Of a stretch of DNA of 44,795 nt, positions 8,395-16,919 are shown one piece after another; positions within the stretch are counted from its first letter, which is position 1; each line of letters begins with the position of its first letter. The stretch is from Gemmatimonadota bacterium (lineage in GTDB: Bacteria; JAAXHH01). The translations under genes and the position numbers were made by a program. The DNA lies in contig JAPOYX010000015.1 of the NCBI GenBank assembly GCA_026706345.1, positions 1 to 44,795 on the forward strand. The letters run 5' to 3'. The notes beneath the pieces are model-generated. The model was given only the letters and a program-made list of their open reading frames with translations, ran no database searches and was not told where the DNA came from.

Positions 8395-9255
8395 ATGTCG
8401 AACATCCCCATCTGCCAGTGTAACACCGAGGTCCTGTCCAACCGTGAAATCGGTCCCGGCCTTTACTGGATCGACCTGCTGGCGCCCGATATCACCCGCC
8501 ACGCCCTGCCTGGACATTTCGTACACCTGGTCGCTTCCGACGTTTCCGAGGACAGCAGCCGGCAGACCTGGCTCCGCCACACCCCTCTGCTCCGGCGTCC
8601 CTTCAGCATCGCCGAACGAGATCCGGAAAAAGGCGTTTTCGGGCTCATCTACCGGATCGTCGGCGGCGGCACCGAGATCCTTGCGATGCGGCGCCGCGGA
8701 GAACGGATCAACGTACTCGGTCCCCTGGGACGACCGCTGGAACCGGTGAGGGCCGGGCGGTCCGCGATCATGGTGGCGGGCGGCGTCGGCGTGGCGCCTT
8801 TTCTCTCGCTGGCGCAGGAGACGGTCAGGGACGGCCGGGCGGGCCCGGAAGAACTGGCCGTGTTGTTCGGCGCGGCGACGGCAGGCCTGCTGAGCGGGGA
8901 AGAGAAGTTCCGCAGGCTGGGCTTTGACGTCAAACTGGCGACCGATGATGGTTCGACCGGCTATCACGGCCTGGTGACGGCCCTGCTGGAGCGGGAACTG
9001 GCCCGGTCGCCCGGCCGCTGCGCCTACCTCTATGCCTGCGGACCGACGCCCATGATGCGGCGCTGCCAGCAGATCGCCCGGGATGCGGGCATCGCCGGAC
9101 AGGTCTCCCTGGAGGGGATCATGCCCTGCGGCGTGGGCGTCTGCATGGCCTGTGTCGTGCCATGTGTCGATCCCGCAGATCGATCGTCTCCCCGCCGCTA
9201 CGAGCGGGTGTGCGACACCGGTCCGGTGTTCGATATGCAGGAGGTGGTGTTGTGA
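8395..9255 (+). CDS. pyrK: Dihydroorotate dehydrogenase B, electron-transfer subunit
   Basis: Passes electrons from dihydroorotate oxidation in PyrD to NAD+ through FAD and a [2Fe-2S] cluster. The 286 residues follow the ferredoxin-reductase plan: a FAD-binding barrel with RRPFSI, then the nucleotide-binding GGVGVAPFLSLA and the YACGPTPMM motif. The C-terminus holds the cluster ligands, with cysteines spaced C-x4-C-x2-C (in PCGVGVCMAC) and a fourth in RVCDTGPVF, as in PyrK of Gram-positive bacteria. Its stop overlaps the GTG start of pyrD, so the two chains are translationally coupled. Presence of PyrK shows that the dehydrogenase is the NAD-linked class 1B type rather than the quinone-linked class 2 enzyme. 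Confidence 0.93.
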   Translation: MSNIPICQCNTEVLSNREIGPGLYWIDLLAPDITRHALPGHFVHLVASDVSEDSSRQTWLRHTPLLRRPFSIAERDPEKGVFGLIYRIVGGGTEILAMRRRGERINVLGPLGRPLEPVRAGRSAIMVAGGVGVAPFLSLAQETVRDGRAGPEELAVLFGAATAGLLSGEEKFRRLGFDVKLATDDGSTGYHGLVTALLERELARSPGRCAYLYACGPTPMMRRCQQIARDAGIAGQVSLEGIMPCGVGVCMACVVPCVDPADRSSPRRYERVCDTGPVFDMQEVVL

Positions 9256-10202
9256 GGACGCTTCCCGACTTAACCGTAAATATCGGATCGTGCGAACTGA
9301 AGAACCCGGTCCTCGCCGCCTCGGGCACCTTCGGATACGGATCCGAGTACGGCCGGTTCGTGGATCTATCCGATTTCGGCGGCATCGTGACGAAAACGCT
9401 CACGCCGGAGCCATGGCCTGGCAATCCCCCGCCCCGGGCCGCCGAAACAGCCGCCGGCATGCTCAATTCCATTGGATTGCAGAACGTGGGCGTGGGTGCC
9501 TTCGTCCGGGACAAGATGCCGTACCTGAGAGAATTGGATACCGCGTTGATCGTGAACGTGGGAGGCGGTCCCGTCGAAGAGTTCGTCCGCGTGACCGAAC
9601 GCCTGGCAGGCTGTGAAGGCATCGATGCCCTGGAAATCAACATGTCGTGCCCGAACGTTTCGGGCGGAATGGACTTCAGTACCGATCCCCGGCGCGCGGC
9701 CGAACTCCTTTCCGCGTTGCGCGGGATCACGGACCTGCCGATTATCGCGAAGCTGACACCGAACGTTACGGACATCGCGCAAATCGCCCGCAGCGTGGAA
9801 GATGCCGGCGCCGACGCGATTTCCGCCATCAACACCCTGCGAGGCATGGCGGTGGACGTCCGCACGCGCTGTCCCATGCTCGGGGCCGTCATGGGCGGTC
9901 TTTCCGGTCCGGCCATCAAGCCCGTGGCCGTGGCGGCCGTTTACCGGATCGCCCGCCAGGTGAGCATTCCGGTCATCGGAATCGGCGGCATCATGAGTGG
10001 CGAAGACGCCGTGGAGTTCCTCGTGGCCGGCGCCACCGCCGTGCAGGTCGGAACGGCCAGCTTCGTCGAGCCCCGCGCGGGCGCTTCGGTGGCGCGGGAG
10101 ATGGCCGACTGGTGCGCCGGGTCGGAAGTGCGCTCGGTCCGCGAACTCATTGGAAGCATACAGATTCCGTCACAAGAGGATGTGCCATGTCACCCTTCGT
10201 AG
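9252..10202 (+). CDS. pyrD: Dihydroorotate dehydrogenase B, catalytic subunit
   Basis: Oxidises dihydroorotate to orotate in pyrimidine synthesis, using FMN. The chain is 316 aa from GTG 9252, which overlaps the pyrK stop (GTGA). The frame is open further upstream to 9162, but homology begins at LPDLTVNIGSCELKNPV. Visible motifs are ASGTFGYGSEYG, TKTLTPEPWPGNPPPR (substrate loop), EINMSCPNVSGG with the class 1 catalytic cysteine, and the C-terminal phosphate-binding sequence IGIGGIMSGEDAVEFL followed by GATAVQVGTASF. Its end overlaps pyrF by 16 bases, making a tight pyrK-pyrD-pyrF unit. Confidence 0.94.
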   Translation: MRTLPDLTVNIGSCELKNPVLAASGTFGYGSEYGRFVDLSDFGGIVTKTLTPEPWPGNPPPRAAETAAGMLNSIGLQNVGVGAFVRDKMPYLRELDTALIVNVGGGPVEEFVRVTERLAGCEGIDALEINMSCPNVSGGMDFSTDPRRAAELLSALRGITDLPIIAKLTPNVTDIAQIARSVEDAGADAISAINTLRGMAVDVRTRCPMLGAVMGGLSGPAIKPVAVAAVYRIARQVSIPVIGIGGIMSGEDAVEFLVAGATAVQVGTASFVEPRAGASVAREMADWCAGSEVRSVRELIGSIQIPSQEDVPCHPS

Positions 10203-10999
10203 ATAGTCTGAACCGTGTACGCGTGTTGACGAACAGCCTGGTCTGCGTCGGGCTCGATCCGGACCTGGATCGATTCCCGGAGCACCTGAAAACGGAGCGC
10301 GACGCGGTATACGAGTTCAACCGGGCGATCATCGAGCACACCTCGGATCTCGTGTCGGCCTACAAGCTGAATATCGCATTTTTCGAGGTCATGGGCTCCA
10401 GGGGCTACGAAATACTCGAACGCACCCTCGAGATTATCCCGGATGGGGTGGTGGCCATATGCGACTGCAAGCGGGGAGACATGGGGAATAGCGCGCGCAT
10501 GTACGCGCGTGCGCTGTTCGAGCACTTCGACTTCGATGCAGTGACTGTAAATCCGTACCAGGGAAGGGATGCCGTCCAGCCCTTCCTGGACTATACCGAC
10601 CGGGGCGTTTTCATCCTTTGTCTGACCTCCAACGAGAGCGCGCGCGAGTTCCAGTACCTGCCTGTCAACGGACATCCGCTGTATCTGGAGGTGGCTAGTG
10701 TGGCCCAGTCCTGGAACACCGCGCGAAACGCGGGGCTGGTCGTAGGCGCGACGCAGGCGGAATCCTTGGCGGGCATCCGCGGCATCGCCCCTGAGATGCC
10801 CCTGCTGATACCCGGCATCGGAGCGCAGGGCGGCGATCTGGAAACGGTCGTCCGTGAGGGGGCCGACACCCATGGCGGCGGCCTGCTCATCAACTCTTCC
10901 CGCGGCATCCTGTACGCCTCCGACGGAACCGATTACGCCGAGGCCGCCCGGGCGGCGACGATACAGCTCAGGGATGAGATAAACGCCCTTCTGCCCTGA
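10187..10999 (+). CDS. pyrF: Orotidine 5'-phosphate decarboxylase (group 2 type)
   Basis: Decarboxylates OMP to UMP, the last step of de novo pyrimidine synthesis. The 270-residue chain starts at ATG 10187 inside the end of pyrD, behind AAGAGGA. It is the longer group 2 form found in mycobacteria and others: VCVGLDPDLDRFP near the N-terminus, KLNIAFFEVMGS, then ICDCKRGDMGNSA with the catalytic lysine and aspartates, TVNPYQGRD, and the phosphate loop LLIPGIGAQGGD with INSSRGILYA. It completes a three-gene operon in which consecutive products catalyse consecutive steps apart from PyrE, which is not in this window. Confidence 0.94.
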   Translation: MSPFVDSLNRVRVLTNSLVCVGLDPDLDRFPEHLKTERDAVYEFNRAIIEHTSDLVSAYKLNIAFFEVMGSRGYEILERTLEIIPDGVVAICDCKRGDMGNSARMYARALFEHFDFDAVTVNPYQGRDAVQPFLDYTDRGVFILCLTSNESAREFQYLPVNGHPLYLEVASVAQSWNTARNAGLVVGATQAESLAGIRGIAPEMPLLIPGIGAQGGDLETVVREGADTHGGGLLINSSRGILYASDGTDYAEAARAATIQLRDEINALLP

Positions 11000-11102
11000 G
11001 ATTACCGTGCAGTCCTGTTGCCGCGCATACGGCTTTACCGTTATGCGGCAATCCACGACGGCGGTGCGGGCGAGGTTTCTACTTTTTGAGGACCATTGTC
11101 CG

Positions 11103-11684
11103 ATGCGGAATCGCGCCAGGCGGACTGGTGACATGGAAACGAACTTCGAGGTCCGCAGTTTCGACACGGAGATTACGAAGGAAGCGTACGACAGGCTGCC
11201 CAAGCTGCCGCTTTATTTCATCCTGGACAACTTGCGCAGCGCCTTCAACGTAGGGTCTATTTTCCGGACCTGCGACATCCTGCGGGTGGCGGGTTTGTTC
11301 CTGTGCGGATACACCGCCTGTCCGCCCCATGCGAAGCTGGAAAAGACCGCCCTGGGCACCATCGATTACGTCCCGTGGCGTTACTTTGAAGCGGCCGCCG
11401 ATGCGGTCGGACACCTGCAGGACAAGGGCATAGCGGTTTGGGCTGCGGAAACGACCTCGGGTTCGGTTCCGTACGGCGACGCGGTGTTTCCGGACGAACT
11501 GGCGATCGTGCTCGGCAACGAGGCGCTGGGGGTGAGCCACGGCGTGCTGGATCGTTGCGACGGCGTCGTCGAGATCCCCACGCGTGGCTACAAGAATTCC
11601 CTCAACGTGGCGTCCGCCTGCGCCGTCCTGGGATTCAAGGCGCTGGAGGAAATGGAGGGCGTTCGGAAGGAATCATCCGGCTGA
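11103..11684 (+). CDS. SpoU/TrmH-family RNA 2'-O-methyltransferase
   Basis: Predicted to methylate a ribose 2'-OH in tRNA or rRNA using S-adenosylmethionine bound in a deep trefoil knot. The protein (193 aa) has the three SPOUT motifs in order: LDNLRSAFNVGSIFRTCD (motif 1), LAIVLGNEALGVS (motif 2) and IPTRGYKNSLNVASACAVLGF (motif 3). It has no N-terminal RNA-binding extension, so it resembles the short TrmH/TrmL class. ATG 11103 has GAGGA ten bases upstream; ATG 11133 is also possible and would remove ten residues. The gene follows pyrF by about 100 bases and converges on the HemQ-like gene. The modified nucleotide cannot be inferred. Confidence 0.87.
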   Translation: MRNRARRTGDMETNFEVRSFDTEITKEAYDRLPKLPLYFILDNLRSAFNVGSIFRTCDILRVAGLFLCGYTACPPHAKLEKTALGTIDYVPWRYFEAAADAVGHLQDKGIAVWAAETTSGSVPYGDAVFPDELAIVLGNEALGVSHGVLDRCDGVVEIPTRGYKNSLNVASACAVLGFKALEEMEGVRKESSG

Positions 11685-11699
11685 GCCGGTCGACCGTTT

Positions 11700-11753
11700 C
11701 GGGCTGCTCGACTGCAATGGGCCGCTCGACCGCTACGGGCCGCTCGACCAGGT
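11700..11753. repeat. Three imperfect 18-base tandem repeats
   Basis: Consecutive units at 11700-11717, 11718-11735 and 11736-11753 share the pattern (C/T)GGGC(C/T)GCTCGAC(T/C), with changes mainly in the last few bases. They fill the convergent junction, and the third overlaps the 3' end of the minus-strand HemQ-like gene, so its last residues (WSSGP) may be repeat-derived. Confidence 0.55.
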
Positions 11754-12554
11754 TTTCTTGCCGACGAAGAACGGTCCCAGCGAATCGATGTACAACGCCG
11801 TCTGCTGGGTCTTTCTCATGTCCTGGACGACGCGTGAAAGCGGGTAAAGCGCCTTGCCGAGCAGTCCGATGACGAAGTCGTTGTCCGCCTCGTCGAGCCC
11901 GTAGCAGGCCAGGCGGATGTCGTGGGCGAAGTCGGCGCGGCCGTAGGCCCGGCCTATGTGGGCGTGCTCCATCAGGATCTGGCGCTGTTCCTTATGTTCC
12001 AGACGGGCGAAGGCGCCGTTCCGCCGCAGCGGATACCAGATGGCCCAGGGCCAGTCGGGGTTGAGCACGGTGCGGCGCGGCCTGTGGATGAGAGAATCCC
12101 GCAAATCCGGTTCGTACCCCAGGGAGTAGGTCCTGCCGAACATCGTCATGTTCTCGCGGCGCTCCAGCGCGTCGAAGGGGCTTCCGGTCAACAGGTCCCG
12201 CACATCGGTTACGAAGGTATCGGGATCTTCGGCGAGGAACAACACGCCGACTCCATTGGGATCGTTGACATCCAGATAGACCGCGGACTCCAGTCCGGAG
12301 TTTTCGAGGGCGGTGGCGATATTCGCCATGATTTCCGGCAGCGCCGGCGCTTCGATCACGTCGCCGTCCGGATCGAAAATGGCGAAGTCGTCTTTTATCA
12401 CCCTGAACACGTTGAGCTGCATGTACAGCCGCTCTTCGCCGGTCTGCGGCTGCCCATCGACGGGCGCTCCATGTTCGAGTATGTCGGGGATCCGTCCGGT
12501 GTCTTCGGTCACGTCGCTTCCTTGTAGCGTCCTCGGTTGCTCCACGCGATGCAT
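11733..12554 (-). CDS. hemQ: Chlorite-dismutase-family heme protein, probable coproheme decarboxylase HemQ
   Basis: Probably converts iron-coproporphyrin III to heme b by two peroxide-dependent decarboxylations. The 273-residue protein carries the C-terminal Cld/HemQ core: AIWYPLRR with the tyrosine (Tyr174) that HemQ uses as a radical, LMEHAHIGRAY with the proximal heme histidine (His197), GLDEADNDFVIGL, then VVQDMRKT and GPFFVGKK. The distal glutamine of Firmicute HemQ has no clear equivalent, because the loop after His197 is two residues longer. The first 45 or so residues are poorly conserved and the start could be Met45. It is divergent from a coproporphyrin-type ferrochelatase, which strongly supports HemQ over a chlorite dismutase. 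Confidence 0.8.
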   Translation of the reverse strand: MHRVEQPRTLQGSDVTEDTGRIPDILEHGAPVDGQPQTGEERLYMQLNVFRVIKDDFAIFDPDGDVIEAPALPEIMANIATALENSGLESAVYLDVNDPNGVGVLFLAEDPDTFVTDVRDLLTGSPFDALERRENMTMFGRTYSLGYEPDLRDSLIHRPRRTVLNPDWPWAIWYPLRRNGAFARLEHKEQRQILMEHAHIGRAYGRADFAHDIRLACYGLDEADNDFVIGLLGKALYPLSRVVQDMRKTQQTALYIDSLGPFFVGKKTWSSGP

Positions 12555-12641
12555 ACAGTGAAAGACTTGGGTATATTACGGAGGAAGCGGTGGCATGGCA
12601 AGCAAATACAGGGTCGTATGTCCGCATAGGGAAAATGACCA

Positions 12642-13664
12642 TTGAACTACGACGCATTGCTCCTGGTATCCTTTGGGGGTCCCGAGGGAACCGACGACGT
12701 CATTCCCTTTCTTGAGCGCGTGCTCAAGGGCCGGCGCGTCCCCAGGGAACGCCTGATGGAAGTCGCGGAACACTACCATCACTTCGGCGGCATCAGCCCG
12801 ATCAACGGGCAGACCCGCGCGCTGATCGCGGCACTCGAAAAGGAGTTGGAAACCCGCAACCTGTCGTTGCCGGTTTACTGGGGAAACCGGAACTGGCATC
12901 CCCTTTTGACTGATACGGTCCGACGGATGGCCGGGGACGGGATAAAGCGGGCGCTGGCTCTCGTCACCTCCGCCTACAGCTCCTACTCCAACTGCAGGCA
13001 ATACCTGGAAAACATTGACGAAGCCCGGCGGAAAGCGGGCAACGGCGCCCCGGCGATCGACAAGATCAGACCCTTTTCCCATCATCCGGGATTTATCGAA
13101 ACGATGACGGCCCGGGTTAGCGACGCCCTGGATCGCCTGCCGGAGAAACGGCGTGCGTCGGCCCATCTCGTGTATACCGCCCACAGCATACCCCTGGCCA
13201 TGGCCCGGGAATGCGCCTACGAAGCCCAACTCCGGGAAGTGTCCCGGCTGATCAGCGAACGCTCGGGCGCACCCTCCTGGGCGCTGGCCTTTCAAAGCCG
13301 CAGCGGCCCGCCGGCGCAACCCTGGCTGGAGCCCGATGTCTGCGACTACATCAGGTCGTTTCACGCATCGGGCGGCGGCCGGGCGGGCCGGGCGGGCCGG
13401 GATATCGTGGTGGTCCCCGTGGGATTCATATCGGATCACATGGAGGTGGTATACGACCTGGACGTGGAAGCGCGGGCGTGCTGCGATGAACTCGGGGTTC
13501 GTATGGTCCGGGCGGAAACGGCGGGAACCCATCCCCGCTTCGTGAAAATGATCGCGGAGCTCGTCGAGGAGCGCCTGTCCGCTTCGACGGCCCGGCCTGC
13601 CGTGGGTGTCCTGGATCCCTTGCCCGATAGCTGTCCGCCCGGCTGCTGTCCTTCAGGCAGGTGA
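12642..13664 (+). CDS. hemH: Ferrochelatase, coproporphyrin type (HemH/CpfC)
   Basis: Inserts ferrous iron into a porphyrin, here probably coproporphyrin III. The 340 residues include LLLVSFGGPEG, HYHHFGGISPINGQT, SAYSSYSNCRQYLENI, TAHSIP with the metal-site histidine (His181), QSRSGPPAQPWLEPDV and GFISDHMEVVYDLD with the conserved glutamate (Glu268). These sequences resemble actinobacterial CpfC more than proteobacterial HemH. Cys118 and a C-terminal cluster (Cys331, Cys335, Cys336 in SCPPGCCPSGR) resemble the ligands of [2Fe-2S]-containing ferrochelatases. The start appears to be TTG 12642: the nearby ATG at 12635 is out of frame. Residues 244-253 are a Gly/Arg-rich loop encoded by a GC-only repeat. 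Divergent from the HemQ-like gene across 87 bases. Confidence 0.92.
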   Translation: MNYDALLLVSFGGPEGTDDVIPFLERVLKGRRVPRERLMEVAEHYHHFGGISPINGQTRALIAALEKELETRNLSLPVYWGNRNWHPLLTDTVRRMAGDGIKRALALVTSAYSSYSNCRQYLENIDEARRKAGNGAPAIDKIRPFSHHPGFIETMTARVSDALDRLPEKRRASAHLVYTAHSIPLAMARECAYEAQLREVSRLISERSGAPSWALAFQSRSGPPAQPWLEPDVCDYIRSFHASGGGRAGRAGRDIVVVPVGFISDHMEVVYDLDVEARACCDELGVRMVRAETAGTHPRFVKMIAELVEERLSASTARPAVGVLDPLPDSCPPGCCPSGR

Positions 13665-13689
13665 GGCACCGGGAAGGAGTTGGGCGATC

Positions 13690-14724
13690 CTAGCCGCGGA
13701 TACCCCACCGCTCCATGGGCTCGGCGGAACGCACCAGGCGCATGCCGGCCTGAGCGAACCGCCGGAACGCCTCCTCCGCCTCATCGGTAAAATCGATTAC
13801 ATCGGGGACGACGACCGGCGAGGTACAGTCCTCCAACAGCAGTATCCTGCCGGCGAGAGAGGGGTCCCGCGCCTGGATTTCCGTCCGGAGATCGTCCACC
13901 GTCCACGCCACGCAGTGACTCTTGGCCTGCCCGGCCACGATCACGGCGTCGAAGGTCAGCAGGTGGTCGACCAGTGACGTGTTCTTCACGCCGACCGCCT
14001 GGCCGTCGGGGTCTTCCATGACCTCGGGACGTAACACGGAGTAGTTCTCGGTGAGGGCATGGTTTCCCTTGATCTCGAAGCGCGTCTGCCGGACCCGGAC
14101 GATGCTGTGAAAGAACACCGCTTCCTCGACCGCGGATACCAGAGCGTGGCCGATGCCTCCGAGCATGGCGTGGTACGGCCAGATCATGAGGGGATACTTG
14201 CCCTCCCGGGTGAGGCGCCGGACATAGTGCAGCGCATAGGCGGAAAGATCGACCCGGGTGCTGTAAAGGGCCTCCACGGCCGGATTGACGCGCCAGTTTC
14301 CCTGTTCCACGTCCTTCGGGGCAATGACCGTTTCGCCGCCTGTGGGATGTCCGCCTTCACCATCGACCCAGAACATGGGGTGGAAGATCTGCAGCGCCGT
14401 ATGGGTGTCCATCGTGGAGATGATCTCCGTGATGGATTGGAGATTGCGGTAGATGAACGAGCAGAGGCGGATGTTGTCGTCCACGGCGCCCCGTCCGCTC
14501 CGTCCGCCCACGAAGAGCTCGAATCCGGGGAGACAGAAGGTGTTCTGGCAGTCTACGAGCAGCAGGGCGGTGCGGAAGTCATCGTCGGCGGAGGGACGAA
14601 TCCGGTGGGTTTCCGCCCATGCGCGGGCTTCCGCCGCCCTTTCTCCGTAGGGCACGCGCCAGAACATTTCGACGGACGCTGCGTTGAAGTGGGGCGGTAT
14701 TTCGCCGGGTGGTCTAAAGTTCAT
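13690..14724 (-). CDS. Isochorismatase-fold cysteine hydrolase, nicotinamidase-like
   Basis: Likely amidase of the PncA/isochorismatase fold; nicotinamide is the favoured substrate from context. The chain (344 aa) has the nucleophile cysteine at Cys271 (AGQAKSHCVAW), the acidic partner at Asp58 (ALLLVDCQNTF), a likely catalytic lysine at Lys176 before MIWPYHAMLGG, and metal-site residues Asp106, His108 and His115 (MDTHTALQIFHP). It is much longer than a typical 180-210 aa nicotinamidase because of insertions between these motifs. ATG 14724 lies 11 bases inside the nadE stop region, so it is translationally coupled to nadE. That placement supports recycling of nicotinamide to NAD. An in-frame ATG at 14769 is less likely. 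Confidence 0.75.
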   Translation of the reverse strand: MNFRPPGEIPPHFNAASVEMFWRVPYGERAAEARAWAETHRIRPSADDDFRTALLLVDCQNTFCLPGFELFVGGRSGRGAVDDNIRLCSFIYRNLQSITEIISTMDTHTALQIFHPMFWVDGEGGHPTGGETVIAPKDVEQGNWRVNPAVEALYSTRVDLSAYALHYVRRLTREGKYPLMIWPYHAMLGGIGHALVSAVEEAVFFHSIVRVRQTRFEIKGNHALTENYSVLRPEVMEDPDGQAVGVKNTSLVDHLLTFDAVIVAGQAKSHCVAWTVDDLRTEIQARDPSLAGRILLLEDCTSPVVVPDVIDFTDEAEEAFRRFAQAGMRLVRSAEPMERWGIRG

Positions 14725-16756
14725 CGGGGATGCGATCCAGGTCCGACAGCCAGACTGCCGGTGAAGCATCGGAAGGCATCCGCCAGTCGCCGCGGGGAGA
14801 AATGCAGGTCATGCCGACTTTGGGCCCTTCCGGCAGGCAGTTCCGCTTGAACTGGTTCTGGAAGAACCGGACGATGAACACGCGGAGCCAGGTCTTTATC
14901 TCCTGGAGGTCGTACTTCCCCTCGAAGGCATGCAGCGCCATCCGGGCGATCCGGGAAGGCGAAAATCCGAAGCGCATGAAGTAGTAGATGAAGAAGTCAT
15001 GCAGTTCGTACGGACCGATCTTTTCTTCGGTTTTCTGCGCGATTACCCGCGCGTTCGGGGGCAGCAGTTCCGGTGAAATAGGCGTGTCGAGGATATCCAG
15101 CAACACGTCGCGAACCGTCTTCTCCCGCTCGAAGACCACGTCGGCCGTCCATCGGATCAGGTAGGATATGAGTGTCTTGGGAATGCCGGCGTTGACGCCG
15201 TAGTGGCTGGCATGGTCGCCGAACATGGTGCACCAGCCGAGCGCCAGTTCCGAGAGATCGCCCGTACCGAGGACGATGCCCCTGACCTGGGCGGCGGTAG
15301 CGAGCTCTTCCAGCTTCCGGGTCCATGCCTGGGTGTTCTCGTAGACGAGGTCCTTCTTGTCTTCCGAATGCCCGATGTCCCCGAAGAACTGCCGCACGGC
15401 GGGCTTGATATCGATCTCGCGGAAAGTGGCGCCGACCGCTCGTATCAGCGCACAGGCGTTCTCGTACGTACGCTCCGTGGTACCCAGTCCCGGCATCGTC
15501 AGGGCCACGATCTGGGATCTTGGCAGCCCGAGCAGGTCCATGGTGTGCACCGCCACGTTCAGGGCGTGGGTCGAATCCTGGCCCCCGGAAACCGCCACGA
15601 CGACCTTTCGGGCATCCTCGGGCAGCGATCTCAACTTGGTCGCCAGTCCGGTGGCCTGGATCATGAACACCTCGCGGCACCGCTGGCTTCGTTCCGCCGG
15701 GTTCTGGGGGACGAAGGGATGGGAAGGGATGTCCCGGAGGAAGGTCCGGTGTACCCCTTCCTTCGGCTGACCGGAGGCGTTCGAAGCGTCTTCTCCGGCC
15801 GGCTCGGGCCGGAAGCCCGTCAGCGACACGGACCGCCAGGATGACTTGTAGTCCATGGCGTTCTGCCGGAAGGAGCCCTGGACGCCGCGCTCCAGCGTCA
15901 GCGCCTCCACGTCGACGTCCGCCACGATGCAGGCTCCGTCCAGGTGAAAGCGCTCCGTTTTCGCCTGCATGTAGCCCCGTTCGGCGATAAACCCGTGTCC
16001 GTCCCAGACCACGTCCATGGTCGATTCCCCGAACCCCGCCGCGGCATACATGTGCACGGCCTCGTTGCGTCCCGAGGACGTCAGGATGAGGTCTTCGCGG
16101 TACTGCGCCTTGCCGATGACGATGTTGGACGCGGACAGGTTCGCCAGAATGCTCGCGCCCGCCAGCGCGGCCCTGCTGCTTGGCGGCACCGGCACCCAGT
16201 CGTCTTCGCAGATGGTCGGATAAATCACAACCCTCGGGTCGTCGGTCCGCAGCAGTACGTCGGGTCCGAGCGGCACCTCCGTGCCGCACAGGGTAACCGT
16301 ATCAGCCTGGGCTTCGGCCGCGCGGGCGAAGTACCGGGTCTCGTAAAACTCGCGGTATTGCGGCAGGTAGGTCTTGGGCGTAACCGAGAGGACGTTCCCG
16401 CGGGTGCAGGTCACCGCGACGTTGAACACCGCGTGATCGATCCGCAGGGGCATGCCGAAACTGAAGGCCGTGTCGAGCCCCCGGGTCCTGTCCAGCAACT
16501 CCCCGAGGGCATCAAGCGCTCCGTCAAGCAGCGCCTGGGAGTGAAACAGATCGGCGCAGGTATAGCCTGTGAGACTCAGTTCGGGGAAGAGTGCGTAGGA
16601 AGCGCCCCGCCCGTCGGCCGCCTCAATCTGTTCGAGGTGATGCGTCACGTTCGCGGCGGGATCGCCTACCCGTATGCGAGGCACGGCGATGGCCAGCCGC
16701 ACGAAGCCGTGACTGCGCACATCAAGGAACTGATCGGGCGAGCATGTCGGGTCCAT
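14714..16756 (-). CDS. nadE: Glutamine-dependent NAD+ synthetase
   Basis: Amidates nicotinic acid adenine dinucleotide to NAD+ using ammonia released from glutamine. The 680-residue chain fuses two domains. The N-terminal nitrilase-fold glutaminase (1-290) has the Glu-Lys-Cys triad at Glu59 (FPELSLTGY), Lys128 (PKTYLPQYREFYE) and Cys183 (TICEDDW). The C-terminal synthetase (about 360-680) has the PP-loop VAVSGGQDSTHA (SGGQDS at 390-395) and LGTGDLSELALGWCT. The length and the QDSTHA form of the loop match the mycobacterial type rather than the short ammonia-dependent NadE. A nitrilase-family gene lies 163 bases upstream on the same strand and the nicotinamidase-like gene overlaps its end. Confidence 0.95.
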   Translation of the reverse strand: MDPTCSPDQFLDVRSHGFVRLAIAVPRIRVGDPAANVTHHLEQIEAADGRGASYALFPELSLTGYTCADLFHSQALLDGALDALGELLDRTRGLDTAFSFGMPLRIDHAVFNVAVTCTRGNVLSVTPKTYLPQYREFYETRYFARAAEAQADTVTLCGTEVPLGPDVLLRTDDPRVVIYPTICEDDWVPVPPSSRAALAGASILANLSASNIVIGKAQYREDLILTSSGRNEAVHMYAAAGFGESTMDVVWDGHGFIAERGYMQAKTERFHLDGACIVADVDVEALTLERGVQGSFRQNAMDYKSSWRSVSLTGFRPEPAGEDASNASGQPKEGVHRTFLRDIPSHPFVPQNPAERSQRCREVFMIQATGLATKLRSLPEDARKVVVAVSGGQDSTHALNVAVHTMDLLGLPRSQIVALTMPGLGTTERTYENACALIRAVGATFREIDIKPAVRQFFGDIGHSEDKKDLVYENTQAWTRKLEELATAAQVRGIVLGTGDLSELALGWCTMFGDHASHYGVNAGIPKTLISYLIRWTADVVFEREKTVRDVLLDILDTPISPELLPPNARVIAQKTEEKIGPYELHDFFIYYFMRFGFSPSRIARMALHAFEGKYDLQEIKTWLRVFIVRFFQNQFKRNCLPEGPKVGMTCISPRGDWRMPSDASPAVWLSDLDRIPDEL

Positions 16757-16919
16757 GGTCTCTGAACTCCGGTACGACGAACGACGCGCCGTTTCGATCC
16801 GGTCTTTTCAACGCTGCTCCCCGCCATATGCCGGCAGGCTGACGTCACGGAAAAGATAAGGGATAGGCGATGGGACAGGCAAGACGCAATTTCCAGTGCG
16901 CCAGCGGGTTCGGGGACGG

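Noticed and set aside
12572-12577. TATATT as -10 box for the ferrochelatase
   Set aside because: No -35 sequence occurs at a suitable spacing, so a promoter was not listed.
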